A stretch of DNA of 64,000 nt from Liolophura sinensis (GCF_032854445.1 NC_088299.1:62001-126000); one strand, 5' to 3'. Numbered from the stretch's first letter, positions 8,888 through 20,900 are shown. Program-made: numbers and translations. The notes: generated from the letters alone by a model not told the origin.

Positions 8888-10192
8888 ATGTCTTTATCAC
8901 AACCTTCCCCAGTAGTGTGTAAAAAAAGGAAAAATGAGTTATCGCTAGATTTAGAGGGAGCAAATAATCATTTTCCAGCCTTTCTAGTAATAACAAGTAA
9001 AAATGAAAATAAAGCTGCAAATAAAATAAACCCATTCTTATTAAAAAAAACTCTAGAAAGTTATGCAGGAAATTTAAAACAGGTAAAAAAGATGAAGTCT
9101 GGTAACATTTTGTTAGAAGTATTTAGAAAACAACAATATCTTAATTTAATGAAAATTCATAATATTGGAGAACATAATGTTTCGGTCACTCCACATAACA
9201 CCTTAAACTGCTCTCAGGGCATTATTCGGGATAGGGATCAGGACCTGAACCAAATGACAGAACAAGAAATAACAGATGAACTTAAAACCCAGGGCGTAAC
9301 CAGTGTTAAACGGTTCGCCATTAAACGAGATGGAAATCTCATTAATACAAATACCTATCTATTAACATTTGATAGACCTTCACTGCCAACATCTATCTTT
9401 GTTGGGCCTTACAGTGTACGGGTCGATTTATTCATACCCAACCCGACCCGGTGTTACTCCTGCCAGAGGTTTGGCCATGGCAGAGGTCAGTGCCGGAACA
9501 AACTCGTCTGCTTTAGATGTGCAGAAGAAGGCCATGAGGGCTTTGACTGTAATAATAAAATTAAATGTTTCAATTGTGGTGAGGCCCATATGGCCTCCTC
9601 TAAGGACTGTTCTCTCTTTATAAAAGAGAAACAGATTGTTCAGTGTAAAATTAAAAACAATATATCGTACCAAGAAGCACGACGACTGATCGCTCTTCCG
9701 GATAATGTTCTGAAAACTTCCTTCGCCAATGTGCTCAAGAAAGTGTCAACATCTGTTGGCACACAAACAACTTCAACTTGGCCCATTGGTGACGAGAAAC
9801 CTAAAACAATAACTGTGCCAGCAATAGCTAAACCTGTTGATAAAACTACGTCTTCGTCTTTCTCTACGCAGACAGTTCAATCTAATACTGTAAAACAGAA
9901 TAATAATACCTCTAATCCTGCTGACAAAAATATACCTAAATCAACTCAAAAAGGATCTAATCAGCATAGCCGTAAACCTAGTGGCCCTTCAGACCGTCCG
10001 TCTAAGGCCACTAGGGATCTGATCCAAACTTTTAATAGGTTTGGATTGCTGGAGGACGCTGGTCCCTCGGCGTTGGATGCGTGCGTGATGGATACATCAC
10101 CCGCACCGGGGAGATCGAACAGCACATCTCCACGGAAGGGTCGTCCTCGGTCCAAACAAAAAAGTAAATCCCCTATACGTCTCCCTCCATAA
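8888..10192 (+). CDS. ORF1 of N2: zinc-knuckle nucleic-acid-binding protein, 434 aa
   Basis: ORF1 proteins of I-type LINEs bind the element RNA and act in the ribonucleoprotein. ATG 8888 follows the conserved 5' UTR, and the ORF is complete. An N-terminal basic patch (KKRKNE) may be a nuclear signal. Three zinc knuckles lie at about residues 189-241: CYSCQRFGHGRGQC, CFRCAEEGHEGFDC and the variant CFNCGEAHMASSKDC (CX2CX3HX6C). The C-terminus is rich in Ser, Arg, Lys and Pro (GRPRSKQKSKSPIRLPP). The stop TAA overlaps the ORF2 start as TAATG at 10190-10194, suggesting coupled translation. Confidence 0.93.
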   Translation: MSLSQPSPVVCKKRKNELSLDLEGANNHFPAFLVITSKNENKAANKINPFLLKKTLESYAGNLKQVKKMKSGNILLEVFRKQQYLNLMKIHNIGEHNVSVTPHNTLNCSQGIIRDRDQDLNQMTEQEITDELKTQGVTSVKRFAIKRDGNLINTNTYLLTFDRPSLPTSIFVGPYSVRVDLFIPNPTRCYSCQRFGHGRGQCRNKLVCFRCAEEGHEGFDCNNKIKCFNCGEAHMASSKDCSLFIKEKQIVQCKIKNNISYQEARRLIALPDNVLKTSFANVLKKVSTSVGTQTTSTWPIGDEKPKTITVPAIAKPVDKTTSSSFSTQTVQSNTVKQNNNTSNPADKNIPKSTQKGSNQHSRKPSGPSDRPSKATRDLIQTFNRFGLLEDAGPSALDACVMDTSPAPGRSNSTSPRKGRPRSKQKSKSPIRLPP

Positions 10193-13100
10193 TGTCTATA
10201 AATGACAAAATTATACAGTGGAATTGTCGAGGTCTTAAGGTCAATTTTATTGAAGTAACACAGCTAGTCCAGTCTCTAAATCCAATTGCCCTTTGTCTTC
10301 AGGAGACTCACCTGAAGATAACTGACAAAGATAAAATATCTCTTAAAAATTATTCTTTATACAGTACCTATTCTAATGATGAAGAGAGAGCTTGTGGTGG
10401 CTCCTCTATCTTTATCAATAATAATATTATTCATAGCCCTGTTGCTCTTAATACGGAACTCCAGGCTGTTGCCGTACGTGTTTCTTTGTCTGAAACCATT
10501 ACATTATGTTCTGTTTATATTCCTCCTCGTTCCTCCATGACAGCTTCCCAACTGCATAATTTAACAGAACAGTTACCTAAACCTTTTATAATAATGGGTG
10601 ATTTTAATGCCCATAACCCCCTATGGGGCAGTGATAACATAAATGATAAGGGCAGACAACTCGAAAACTTTTTATCTTCTGATGGACTGTGTTATTTCAA
10701 TGATGGTTCTAATACCTATTTACATCCTGGTAATGGTTCATATTCTGCTATTGATCTCACTATCACGGATCCATCACTTCTCCTGGATTTTTCTTGGAGG
10801 TGTATGATGATCTTTGTGGTAGTGACCATTTTCCTATTATCCTAGAGCATCTCACGTTTTATTCCTTAGAACGTATAGCTAGGTGGAAGTTCGATAAGGC
10901 AGACTGGATGGCATTTGAGATGTTCTGTGAAGCTGACATCACTCCAGAGAATCTCAATGCTGCAGAAGATCCTCTTTTAAAATTTAATGAACTTATATTA
11001 ACAGCAGCTGATAGAACCATACCTAAGACCTCGACAAATCCAACATCCAAAAGTAAACCCTGGTACGACGATGACTGTCGCAAAGCCATAAAGGATCGCA
11101 AAAAGGCCGAGCGCAGATTTTATCATTGTGCTGATAATAATAATTTAAACCAGGTCCGTATATTCGGAGCTAAAGCTCGCCGATTAATTAAGTCTAAGAG
11201 ACGTTCTTGTTGGCGGAACTTTCTTTCAGGCATTACGTCAAAAACACCCATGCGTAAGGTCTGGAACATGGTTCAGAAGCTTAAGGGCAAAAACAACAAA
11301 GCCAAAATTCAGCATTTAAAAGATGGCGATACCCTATTAACATCGCCATCTGAAATACCGAATAAACTAGCTGAAACAATATCTCAGAAATCTTCTTCTG
11401 AGAATTACACTTCTGAGTTTCGACGTATTAAAAAACATAAGGAGAAAATTAAATTGCCTTTTTCTTCTAAGAATTTAGAAGATTATAATCGACGTTTTTC
11501 AATTCAGGAACTTAAAACTTCTCTTCAAAAGGCACACGATACTGCGTGTGGCCCTGATAATATATATTATAAGCTTCTGAATCATTTACCATCTGAGCCA
11601 CTTGAGACTCTCTTAGATTTACTTAATGACATTTGGCAAACTGGTAATTTTCCGCCGACTTGGAGGGAGGCGTGTATTATCCTGGTCCCTAAACCGGGTA
11701 AGGATCATACTGATCCAAATAATTACCGTCCCATAGCTCTTACCAGCTGCGTCTGTAAGACTATGGAACGGATGATAAATGATAGGCTTGTTTGGTTTCT
11801 TGAAACCAACAAGTTACTATCTAATATACAATGTGGTTTTCGTCAAGGTCGATCTACTTTAGATCACCTTGTCCGTTTCGAAAGTTTTATTCGTGACGGT
11901 TTTATTAATAATGAACATGTGGTGTCTATATTTTTTGACCTTGAAAAGGCCTACGACACCACATGGAAATATGGTATTTTAAAGGACCTTTCTGATATGG
12001 GTCTTAAAGGCCGCTTACCATCATTTATATCCGAATTTCTATCTGATCGTAAGTTTAAGGTACGGGTGGGGTCCACTCTTTCTGATTCGTATGAGCAGGA
12101 GATGGGTGTTCCCCAGGGCAGTATTCTTTCGCCAACACTGTTCAGCATAAAAATTAATAGCTTAGCTAAAACGTTGACATCTGGCACTGAGGGTTCTTTA
12201 TACGTAGATGATTTCCTCATATGCTACCGTGCTAAAAATATGAATAACATCGAGCGGCAGCTGCAGCTTTGTCTCAACAAGATTGAGAAATGGGCAGTTG
12301 CCAACGGTTTTAGATTTTCTACATCTAAAACCGTCGGTATGCATTTCTGTAATAAACGGAAACTTCATCTAGACCCTGAGCTTAAATTTTGTGGAGAACC
12401 AGTGAAGATTGTTGGGGAAAATAAATTTTTAGGGGTTATATTTGATAAAAAATTATCCTTTATACCGCATATAAAAATGCTTAAAGCTAAATGTACAAAG
12501 GCTCTCGATATAATTAAGGTCGTGTCTAGTACCGATTGGGGTGCTGACCGATCAGTTTTACTTAATTTATATCGTTCTCTGGTGAGGTCTAAATTGGACT
12601 ATGGATCCATCATTTATGGTTCTGCAAGGAAATCCTATCTTAAAATGTTGGATCCCGTCCATCACCAAGGTTTGAGGCTCAGCCTTGGTGCATTTAGAAC
12701 TTCATCAGTAGAAAGTTTATACGTCGAAGCTAATGAGCCTTCCTTACATCTCAGGCGTATAAAACTATGCCTTCAATATACTACAAAGCTTAAAGCACAC
12801 CCAACAAACCCTGTCTACGACTGTGTTTTCAATCCGTTATATGTAGACAAATATAACAAATGTCCTAATAAGATCCCTTCGTTCGGTCTTCGTGTTCGGG
12901 ACCACGTTGTGGGAGCTGGCATCGAGCTTGAGAATATAGCTCCGGTTTCTTTACCGGAGTCTCCTCCATGGCTTCTCCCACAACCTAAATTGATATTTGA
13001 TCTACGTAAACATAACAAAAGAAATACGAATCCTCTAATAATTCAGCAAAGTTTTTCTGAGATAAAGGCTAATTATCCAGATTATAAATTTATATATACT

Positions 13101-13886
13101 GACGGGTCGAAGGATGGGGAGAAGGTTGCGGCTGCGGCTGTCTTAGAACAGCGGGTCACTTCTCTTCGTCTTCCATCCTCATCTTCAATCTTTTCTGCAG
13201 AGGCCAGAGCTATACTTCTGGCTTTGTCATATGTTTCTGCTGGGCATGCCCAGAGGGCTGTGATCTGCACGGACTCGCTCTCTTGCCTTTTGGCAATTCA
13301 GAATAATAAATTTAAAAATCCTTCCATCCTTGAGATATTAGCCGTACATAAAAATCTAATTAAAAGAGGTAAAGATATTGTATTCTGTTGGATACCAAGT
13401 CACATTGGTATCCATGGAAACACAGTCGTGGACAGGGAGGCGAAAGCTGCCCTTAATAAACCCATATCGAAGATGAAAATTTGTTACACTGATTTTAGAT
13501 CTCATATTCTTAAGTATATTCGTCGCCTTTGGCAGGGTGAATGGGATTTGCAGATCCACAACAAACTGCATGCTATTCATCCTGTCATTGGCAATAATTC
13601 TTATACTCTTAATAGGTCTCGTAGGGACCAAGTAGTTCTAACAAGGTGCCGTATTGGGCATTCTCGTCTAACACACAATTTTATCCTAGATGGGAGCAGT
13701 GCTCCTGAGTGTGTTGGTTGTAATGCCCAGTACGGCATGAAACATATTCTCGTTGACTCTGTGGACTTTGCTCATATTAGGCAAAGATTCTACACAGTCA
13801 GCTCTATATTTGATTTATTTGACGGTGTCGCTGGCGATACTATCATTAATTACTGAAAACATATTGGATTATATCATAAGATATAA
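10192..13886 (+). pseudogene. ORF2 of N2 (EN-RT-RNase H), frameshift and late stop
   Basis: The start ATG shares its A with the ORF1 stop. The endonuclease is seen as IQWNCRGLK, CLQETHLK, MGDFNAHNPLWG and GSDHFPIIL. A one-base deletion near 10798 (in the SWKVHDD region) shifts the frame, so the protein continues in the second frame from about 10800. RT (FFDLEKAYDTTW, PQGSILSPTLF, LYVDDFLIC) and RNase H (IYTDGSKDG, SHIGIHGN) are then uninterrupted. A TTA-to-TGA change stops it at 13856, ten codons before the usual end at 13886. The C-terminal zinc motif lacks its last Cys (HILVDS), as in N1. Endonuclease and RT are separated, so this copy should be inactive. Confidence 0.93.
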
Positions 13887-14144
13887 TTTTATTTTTATTT
13901 CACATAGATATTTCTAGTTCATATATACATATTAAAATTTCAAAAGCTTTGTGGTTTTCAAGTTTTTAAAGAGCTTTGATTGTTTTACCTAGTTTTAAAC
14001 ATGTCTGTCATTTTTCATTTGTTTTGTATGTTCATATTTCAGTCTTGAAAACCATATACTGATTCCTGGTTTTAAACATGTTCTCGCCACGATATGGCTG
14101 AAATATTGCCGATGTGGCGTAGAGCCATAATCATTCATTCATTC
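13887..14144 (+). other. 3' UTR and TCAT tail of N2
   Basis: This AT-rich 3' UTR ends in the family 3' end (CTCGCCACGATATGGCTGAA..., GCCGATGTGGCG, AGCCATAATCATTC). The final tetranucleotide repeat replaces the poly-A tail, as in many I-clade elements. The conserved 3' end is probably the recognition site for the reverse transcriptase. Confidence 0.75.
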
Positions 14145-14240
14145 TTTTGAAGCATGGCTCGTGATGCACGTGCAGTAATGTTGCATAAATACTCTTGCTC
14201 GAAAGAGCAGACATTCAGTGACCGAAAAAACACAAACAGT

Positions 14241-15228
14241 ATGCCAAGACAACGCAAGCGCAACGAGACCAGGCCATCGGTATGTCCACCATGGGAGTCT
14301 CGCAACGTCATATTGCAAGAACGTTCAACTGCAGCCAAACCACCATCAGGAGGTTGTTGATACGCTATCAGCAGACAGGCCAGACCCAAGACAGACCAAG
14401 ATCGGGAAGACCGAGGGTAACAACTGCGGCTGAAGATCGCTACATCCGGCAGATCCACCGTCGAAACCGATTCGTCACGGCGACGTCAACAGCGGCGACG
14501 GCACTAGGCCATGTCATCAGCCCCAAAACAACACTGCGTCGTCTTCGTTCAGCTGGTTTACGACTTTACCGCCCCTTCCGTGGGATGGCCTTGACCCTTT
14601 TACACCGTCAACGCAGATTGCGATGGGCACGTATTGGACGTCGGTGGCAGCGACGTGACTGGGCGAGAGTGCTGTTTACAGACGAGAGCAGGTTCTGTCT
14701 ATTCAGGAACGATGGCAGAGTTCGAATTTTCCGACGAAGAGGCGAGCGTCTTGCGCCAAACTGCGTAAGAGAGGTTTATCCGTTTGGAGGCGGAGGCGTC
14801 ATGGTTTGGACAGGGATTTGTGACCAAATGAAGACGCAGCTGGTTATTGTGCAAGGTAATCTGACTGGCCAGCGATACGTTGATGAGGTACTGAGACCTG
14901 TCGTCGTTCCTTTCCTCCAACGACAGCAAAGAGGATCGATCTTGCAACACGACAACGCAAGACCTCACACTGCCCGCATTGTTACAGACTACCTCGAGAC
15001 CGCAAACGTCATCGTGTTGCCCTGGCCAGCCAACTCAACAGACATGAACCCCACTGAGCATCTCTGGGATCACCTTGACCGCCGTTTGAGACAGCTGGTG
15101 CCTCCTCCAACTAACCAACAGGAACTTGAGCAAGCTCTGTTAAACCTATGGAACGTTATCCCTGTTGACGTCATCGGCGACTGACGACGTCAATGCGGAG
15201 GCGTGTGCTTGCTTGCATTGATGCCTAG
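14241..15228 (+). pseudogene. Tc1-1 transposase, two single-base frameshifts
   Basis: Tc1 transposases cut and paste the element through a DDE catalytic triad. The likely start is ATG 14241 (MPRQRKRNETR), matching MPRLTQAERDRA of Tc1-2. A one-base loss near 14270 moves the frame to the long ORF 14282-15184. Helix-turn-helix features follow: SQRHIARTFNCSQTTIRRLL, then GRPRVTTAAEDRYI. The catalytic residues are in LFTDESRF (D), HDNARPH (D) and MNPTEHLWD (E), with 34 residues between the last D and E, giving DD34E as in Tc1. A second one-base loss near 15178 (VIG|RLTTSMRRR) removes the normal C-terminus, which would end at 15228. The copy is inactive unless complemented. Confidence 0.92.
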
Positions 15229-15514
15229 GATGGCCACACTCGCTACTGATGACTGTAGTCCTTCATTTCTGTGGATACCGTGACTTTACATGCAAGTGCC
15301 AGTTAACTTTACATTTGTGTAATTTTTTCTTCTGACCCCTTTTCTCTTTCATTGTGTTTTGTGGCCAATTGAATGCCAATATTTTAAAGCCTTTTTGAGA
15401 GAATATTTCACAATGATTCTTGTTTATAAACCAACCTTCTTAATTCTTATATCTGCCTTTGTTTTTGTTTTATGGGCTCAAGAAGTGGGTGAAACCTTTC
15501 TTTTGCCTGGTAGT

Positions 15515-15642
15515 ATATATATAAACATAACATAGACATACATAGACAAATACTTATAAACAGCATTTAGTAATCAACATACTGAGAAGTCGCAGTTAAC
15601 AAGCAGATAATTAGTTTATGATACAAAAGTAATCCACATGCA
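15515..15642 (-). other. 3' UTR of U2-LINE A, proximal part
   Basis: This non-coding sequence lies between the ORF2 stop of U2-LINE A and the Tc1-1 insertion. It aligns with 29060-29127 in U2-LINE B (plus strand CATTTAGTAATCAACAT versus CATTTGGTAATCAATAT). Confidence 0.75.
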
Positions 15643-15983
15643 TTAAAGCAAAAATTCTAAATCATTATCTACATTGATGAAACAAAGCCGGAGATCACAC
15701 GACCACTGGTCAAGAAACTGAGGAATAGGTAAACGGTGAAACTCGACACGAATACGAGAGCGAACTGAGGACTCAAAGAGAGAAATAACACGGGATCGAG
15801 TGAAAGAGCGGTGATGATACTTTCGCTCATTCCTACACTGCCACACGATCCACTTCAACTGAGAAATAAAGAACGGAAAGAAATCATTATAAAATCTGTT
15901 GTCACAAGGTGTGAAAACAGAGAACACAACAGTCTGAAGCGAGAAGCGGACAGAAATTAAAGTCAAACGTTCAATTAAATCAG

Positions 15984-16582
15984 CCCCCGTGGGGTTTCCG
16001 GGGTGATAAGAATAGGACCTCAGCCCTCTAGGCAAGCTTGTCGTAAAAGTCGACTAACCTAGAGCTCTCCTGTGTGAGCCCGGTGAATATAATAGGCTCA
16101 CATCTTCTCGGTTGTGTGAGAGGCAACCGGGAAGCGACCTGTTTGCCGTGGGTTGCGACCCGTAATCTCCGAGGACGGGATCCTGGTGGCTGAGGGCGTG
16201 CTGGTCTTGCGAGATCCTCACGCCCAACACGCCACTTTGGCCCTTACTTGGAGAGAGACGGGAGGTCGGATGGGCCCGGTCCGATCAATCGGCTGGTCAC
16301 GTCAAGCCCTACACTTGATCCAGTTATTCTTTCACGTACTGTGATGTAAAGTTGGGTTTTCCCCAGGTGTTCTTGTTCGGGGTCAGTGTAGAAGGCGGTG
16401 GCTAATGGGTCAATCGAGTAGATTGAATTTAACCTTTTGGTATAACTCAATCTGTTCGAGTATACCTTGCGTGGATTCCCTGTTTTTATTCTCTGCTGGT
16501 CATCCGCAGAGGTAGATTCGCCCTTGTTGGCACTCCGTGGCGGGTGGGGAGCACGTACGGTGAAATTAATAAACTATATATC
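15984..16582 (+). promoter_or_regulatory. 5' UTR / presumed internal promoter of N3
   Basis: It has the same two conserved blocks as N2: a GC-rich block of about 330 bp, and a second block ending GGCACTCCGTGGCGGGTGGG just upstream of the ORF1 start. The segment between them is unrelated in length and sequence among copies. Confidence 0.6.
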
Positions 16583-17920
16583 ATGGCCTCACCTCAACCT
16601 TCAACAGTCGTTGGTAAAAAAAGGAGAAATGAAATTCCACTAGAAATAGAAACAGAAAAAGATTACTTTCCTACATTTTTAGTTATATCCAATAAAAATG
16701 AAGGCAAAATGAAAATCAACCCATTCGTATTAAAAAAAACATTAGAAAGTTACGCAGGGACATTAAAACAGGTTAAAAAAATGAAATCTGGAAACATTTT
16801 GTTGGAAGTTTCCAGAAAACAACAATATATCAATTTGCTGAAAATTCAAAATATAGGAGAGCAGCCTGTTTCTGTTTCTCCACATAATACATTAAACTGC
16901 TGTCATGGCATAATTCGTGACAGAGACCAAGACCTTTTCGAACTAACTGAAGAAAAAATAACTGAAGAACTAAAAAACCAAGGAGTGATAAAAGTGAAAC
17001 GTTTTGTAATTAAAAGAGATGGGAATCTCATTAAAACAAACACATATATGTTAACTTTCAATAAACCGGCACTTCCGTCATCTATATTTATCGGGCCATA
17101 TAGTGTAAGGGTGGAGTTATTTATACCCAACCCCACCCGGTGTTTCTCTTGCCAGCGCTTTGGTCACGGCAGGAGTCAATGCCGCAACACACTGGTCTGC
17201 TTTAGATGTGCGGAAGCAGGACATGAGGGATTTGACTGCACAAATACAATAAGATGTTTCAATTGTCGCGGAGCCCACATGGCCTCTTCCAAGGACTGCC
17301 CTCTCTTCAAAAAAGAAAAAGAAATCATAACCCTAAAGTGTAAAAACAATATCTCATACCAGGAAGCGAAGCGTCTGGTCTCTGTCACACATGGCCTTAC
17401 TACATCTACATATGCCAATGTTATAAGGAAAACCACTGTTTCTGTGGGGGTCCAAACGACTTTTACTTGGCCCATTGGCAAAGAACAGCCACAGAAACTG
17501 GTCATGAATTCCTTAAATAAGACAGCCAGTTCATCACAAACTGATATAAACCTATCTAAAAAACATAATACTTTACCTGATTATTCTGCACTTTCTGTAT
17601 CTAACACACCATGTGATAATAAATCTAAATCTGATAAACCCGTTGATTCTTCTTCACAGAAAGCAACGGGTGAGAAAAATAAATCTGACAAAAATCATAA
17701 AAGGGATAAACCTGGTGGCCCCCTGGAGCGCCCCTCTAAGGCCACTAGGGACCCAATTCAAACTTTTAATAAGTTTGGATCGTTGGAGGATGTCGATCCT
17801 TCAACTTCATGTGCAGACCTGATGGATACATCATCTGCACCTGGGAGATCTCCTAGTAGATCTCCCAAAAAGGGTCGTCCTCGGTCAAGACATAAATCCC
17901 CAATACGTCTTCCTCCATAA
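16583..17920 (+). CDS. ORF1 of N3: zinc-knuckle protein, 445 aa
   Basis: I chose ATG 16583 (MASPQPSTVVGKKRRNE); the frame opens further upstream only through a GTG. Zinc knuckles at about residues 187-240 are CFSCQRFGHGRSQC, CFRCAEAGHEGFDC and CFNCRGAHMASSKDC. A low-complexity Ser/Asn/Lys linker leads to a basic C-terminal tail (GRPRSRHKSPIRLPP). The central region (NPFVLKKTLESYAGTLKQVK) is well conserved among copies. By family it should bind element RNA and help assemble the ribonucleoprotein. The stop overlaps the ORF2 start as TAATG. Confidence 0.94.
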   Translation: MASPQPSTVVGKKRRNEIPLEIETEKDYFPTFLVISNKNEGKMKINPFVLKKTLESYAGTLKQVKKMKSGNILLEVSRKQQYINLLKIQNIGEQPVSVSPHNTLNCCHGIIRDRDQDLFELTEEKITEELKNQGVIKVKRFVIKRDGNLIKTNTYMLTFNKPALPSSIFIGPYSVRVELFIPNPTRCFSCQRFGHGRSQCRNTLVCFRCAEAGHEGFDCTNTIRCFNCRGAHMASSKDCPLFKKEKEIITLKCKNNISYQEAKRLVSVTHGLTTSTYANVIRKTTVSVGVQTTFTWPIGKEQPQKLVMNSLNKTASSSQTDINLSKKHNTLPDYSALSVSNTPCDNKSKSDKPVDSSSQKATGEKNKSDKNHKRDKPGGPLERPSKATRDPIQTFNKFGSLEDVDPSTSCADLMDTSSAPGRSPSRSPKKGRPRSRHKSPIRLPP

Positions 17921-20900
17921 TGGCGATATATGACAAAATTATACAATGGAATTGTCGAGGTCTTAAGGTAAATTTTATTGAAATAACACAGCTAGTTCAA
18001 TCTTTAAATCCAGTTGCCCTATGTCTTCAGGAAACTCACCTGAAGACATCTGACAAAGATAAAATAAATCTTAAAAATTATTCTTTATATAGTATTTATT
18101 CAAAGGAAGAAGAGCGAGCTGCAGGCGGCTCCTCGATATTCATAAATAACAGTATTATCCACAGCCCTGTTGCTCTGCATACAGAGCTTCAGGCTGTGGC
18201 CGTTCGTATTTCACTGTCTAAAACAGTCACATTATGTTCGGTGTATATACCTCCGAACACTTCTTTGTCAGCTTCTCAGCTACATAATCTTACAGAACAA
18301 TTGCCTAAACCGTTTATTATAATGGGAGATTTTAATTCCCATAACCCTCTATGGGGCAGTAATAACATAAATAATAAGGGCAAGATAGTCGAAGACTTCT
18401 TATGTAAGGAAGAACTGTGTTATTTCAACGATGGTTCTAATACCTATTTACATCCGGGTAATGGCACTTATTCTGCTATCGATCTCACTATCACGGATCC
18501 ATCACTTCTCCCAGATTTTTCTTGGAAAGTGCATGACGATCTTTGTGGTAGTGATCATTTTCCTATTTTCCTAGAGCATATCACTTCTAATTCTTTAGAA
18601 CGTGTAGCTAGGTGGAAATTCGATAAAGCAGATTGGATCGCATTTGAGATGTTCTGCGAGGCTGATATCTCTCCAGAGACTCTCAATGCAACAAATGATC
18701 CTATATTAAAATTTAACGAGCTTGTATTACGAGCTGCCGATAGAACTATCCCTAAAACCTCGACAAATCCACATTCCAAAAGCAAACCCTGGTATGATAA
18801 GGACTGTCGCAAAGCCATTAACGACCGCAAAAAGGCCGAGCGAAATTTTAATATATGTCCTACTGATAATAACTTAAACCAGGTTCGTATTTTTCGAGCT
18901 AAGGCTCGTCGATTACTCAAGTCCAAGAGACGATCTTGTTGGCGGAACTTTGTTTCAGGCATTACGTCAAAAACACCCATGCGTAAGGTCTGGAACATGG
19001 TTCAGAAACTTAAGGGCAAAAATAATAAAGCAAAAGTTCAGCATTTAAAAGATGGAGATAATATATTAACTTCTCCACCCGATATAGCAAATAAACTTGC
19101 TGAAACAATTTCAAACAAATCTTCTTCTGAGAATTACTCTAAAGAATTCCAACGTATTAAAAACCAGAAGGAGAAAATTAAATTGCCCATTTCTTCTAAG
19201 AATTTAGAAGATTATAATCATCCTTTTAATATTGAGGAACTTAAAACTGCATTAAAAAAGGCCCACGATACTGCCTGTGGTCCTGATAATGTATATTATA
19301 AGTTTCTGAACCATTTACCACCTGAGCCACTGGAGATTCTCCTGGACTTGATTAATGATATTTGGATAACTGGTAATTTTCCACCATCATGGAGGGAGGC
19401 GTGTATTATTCCGGTTCCCAAACCGGGTAAGGATCATACTGATCCAAATAATTACCGTCCCATAGCTCTTACCAGCTGTGTCTGTAAGACTATGGAACGG
19501 ATGATTAATGATAGACTTGTTTGGTTTCTTGAAACCAACAAGCTTTTATCTAATATTCAATGCGGTTTTCGGCAAGGTAGATCTACCATAGATCACCTTG
19601 TTCGATTCGAAACTTTTATTCGTGATGGATTCATCAATAAAGAACATGTGGTGTCCATATTTTTTGACCTTGAGAAGGCCTACGACACCACATGGAAATA
19701 TGGTATTTTAAAAGACCTTACGGATATGGGTCTTAAAGGCCGATTACCTATATTTATATCCAAATTTTTATCCGATCGTCAGTTTAAGGTAAGGGTGGGG
19801 TCCACTCTTTCTGATTCTTATGAGCAGGAAATGGGTGTACCCCAGGGCAGTATCCTTTCACCAACACTATTTAGCATAAAAATTAATAGTTTGGCTAAAA
19901 CATTAACATCTGGCACAGAGGGTTTTTTATATGTAGATGATTTCCTGATATGCTACCGTGCTAAAAATATGAATAACATCGAGCGGCAACTGCAGCTTTG
20001 TCTCAATAAGATCGAGAAATGGGCAGTTGCCAATGGTTTTAGATTTTCAACATCTAAAACCGTCGGTATGCATTTTTGTAATCAACGGAAATTCCATCTT
20101 GACCCTGAACTTAATTTTTGTGGTAAACCAGTGAAAATTGTTGGAGAAAATAAATTTTTAGGGGTTATATTCGATAGAAAATTATCATTTATACCTCATA
20201 TTAAAATGCTTAAAGCTAAATGCACAAAGGCTCTCGATATAATTAAGGTCGTGTCTAGCACCGATTGGGGTGCTGACCGATCAGTTTTACTTAATTTATA
20301 TCGTTCTCTGGTGAGGTCTAAAATGGATTATGGATCCATCATTTACGGTTCCGCTAGGAAGTCGTATACTAAAATGTTGGATCCGGTCCATCACCAAGGT
20401 TTGAGGCTCAGCCTTGGTGCTTTTAGAACCTCACCAGTAGAAAGTTTATACGTAGAGGCTAACGAGCCTTCTTTACATCACAGGCGTGTAAAACTGAGCC
20501 TTCAATATGCTGCAAAGCTTAAAGCTTATCCAACAAACCCTGCCTACGACTGTGTTTTCAATCCATCATATGTAGACAAATATAATAAATGTTCTAACAA
20601 GATCCCTTCGTTCGGTGTTCGTGTTAGGGACCATATTGTGGAAGCCAACATTAAACTTGGGGACATAGCTCAGGTGTCTTTTCCGGAGTCCCCACCATGG
20701 CTTTTTCCACAACCTAAATTTATATTTGATCTACGTAAATATGATAAATCAAATACAAATCCTCTTATAATTCAGCAAGGTTTTGCTGAAATTAAGGCTA
20801 AATATTCGGATTATAAATTTATATATACTGATGGGTCAAAGGATGGGGATAGGGTTGCAGCTGCAGCTGTCTTAGAGCAGCGAGTTGCTTCTCTTCGTCT

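Larger units (their letters stand above)
8235..14144 (+). mobile_element. I/Nimb-like LINE copy N2, full length, in Tc1-1
   Basis: This copy starts with the family 5' end CCCCCGTGGGGTTTCCGG and ends in a TCATTCATTC tail. It is flanked by a 12 bp target-site duplication, TTTTGAAGCATG, at 8223-8234 and 14145-14156. Its length is 5910 bp. It contains a 5' UTR, an intact ORF1, and an ORF2 broken by one deletion and one late stop. It sits inside Tc1-1, so it is younger than that element. It shares most variants with N1, and the two form a subfamily. Confidence 0.96.
8046..15514 (+). mobile_element. Tc1-like DNA transposon Tc1-1, split by LINE N2
   Basis: Perfect 25 bp terminal inverted repeats are visible: 8046-8070 starts CTACCAGGCAAAAGAAAGG, and 15490-15514 is its exact reverse complement, ending CTTTTGCCTGGTAG. 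TA dinucleotides lie a few bases outside each end, as expected for Tc1 elements, though the exact boundary is uncertain by 1-2 bases. Removing N2 and one target duplication leaves about 1.55 kb, almost the same as Tc1-2 (1.54 kb), which has near-identical terminal repeats. The element lies within the 3' UTR of U2-LINE A and carries a broken transposase at 14241-15228. Confidence 0.92.

Noticed and set aside
16153-16344. Small ORF in the LINE 5' UTR (MRPVISEDGILVAEG...) also seen at 29397-29600
   Set aside because: It begins with a non-ATG codon, and in N2 and N6 the same frame has a TGA in the middle. Conservation is of the DNA block, not of a protein.
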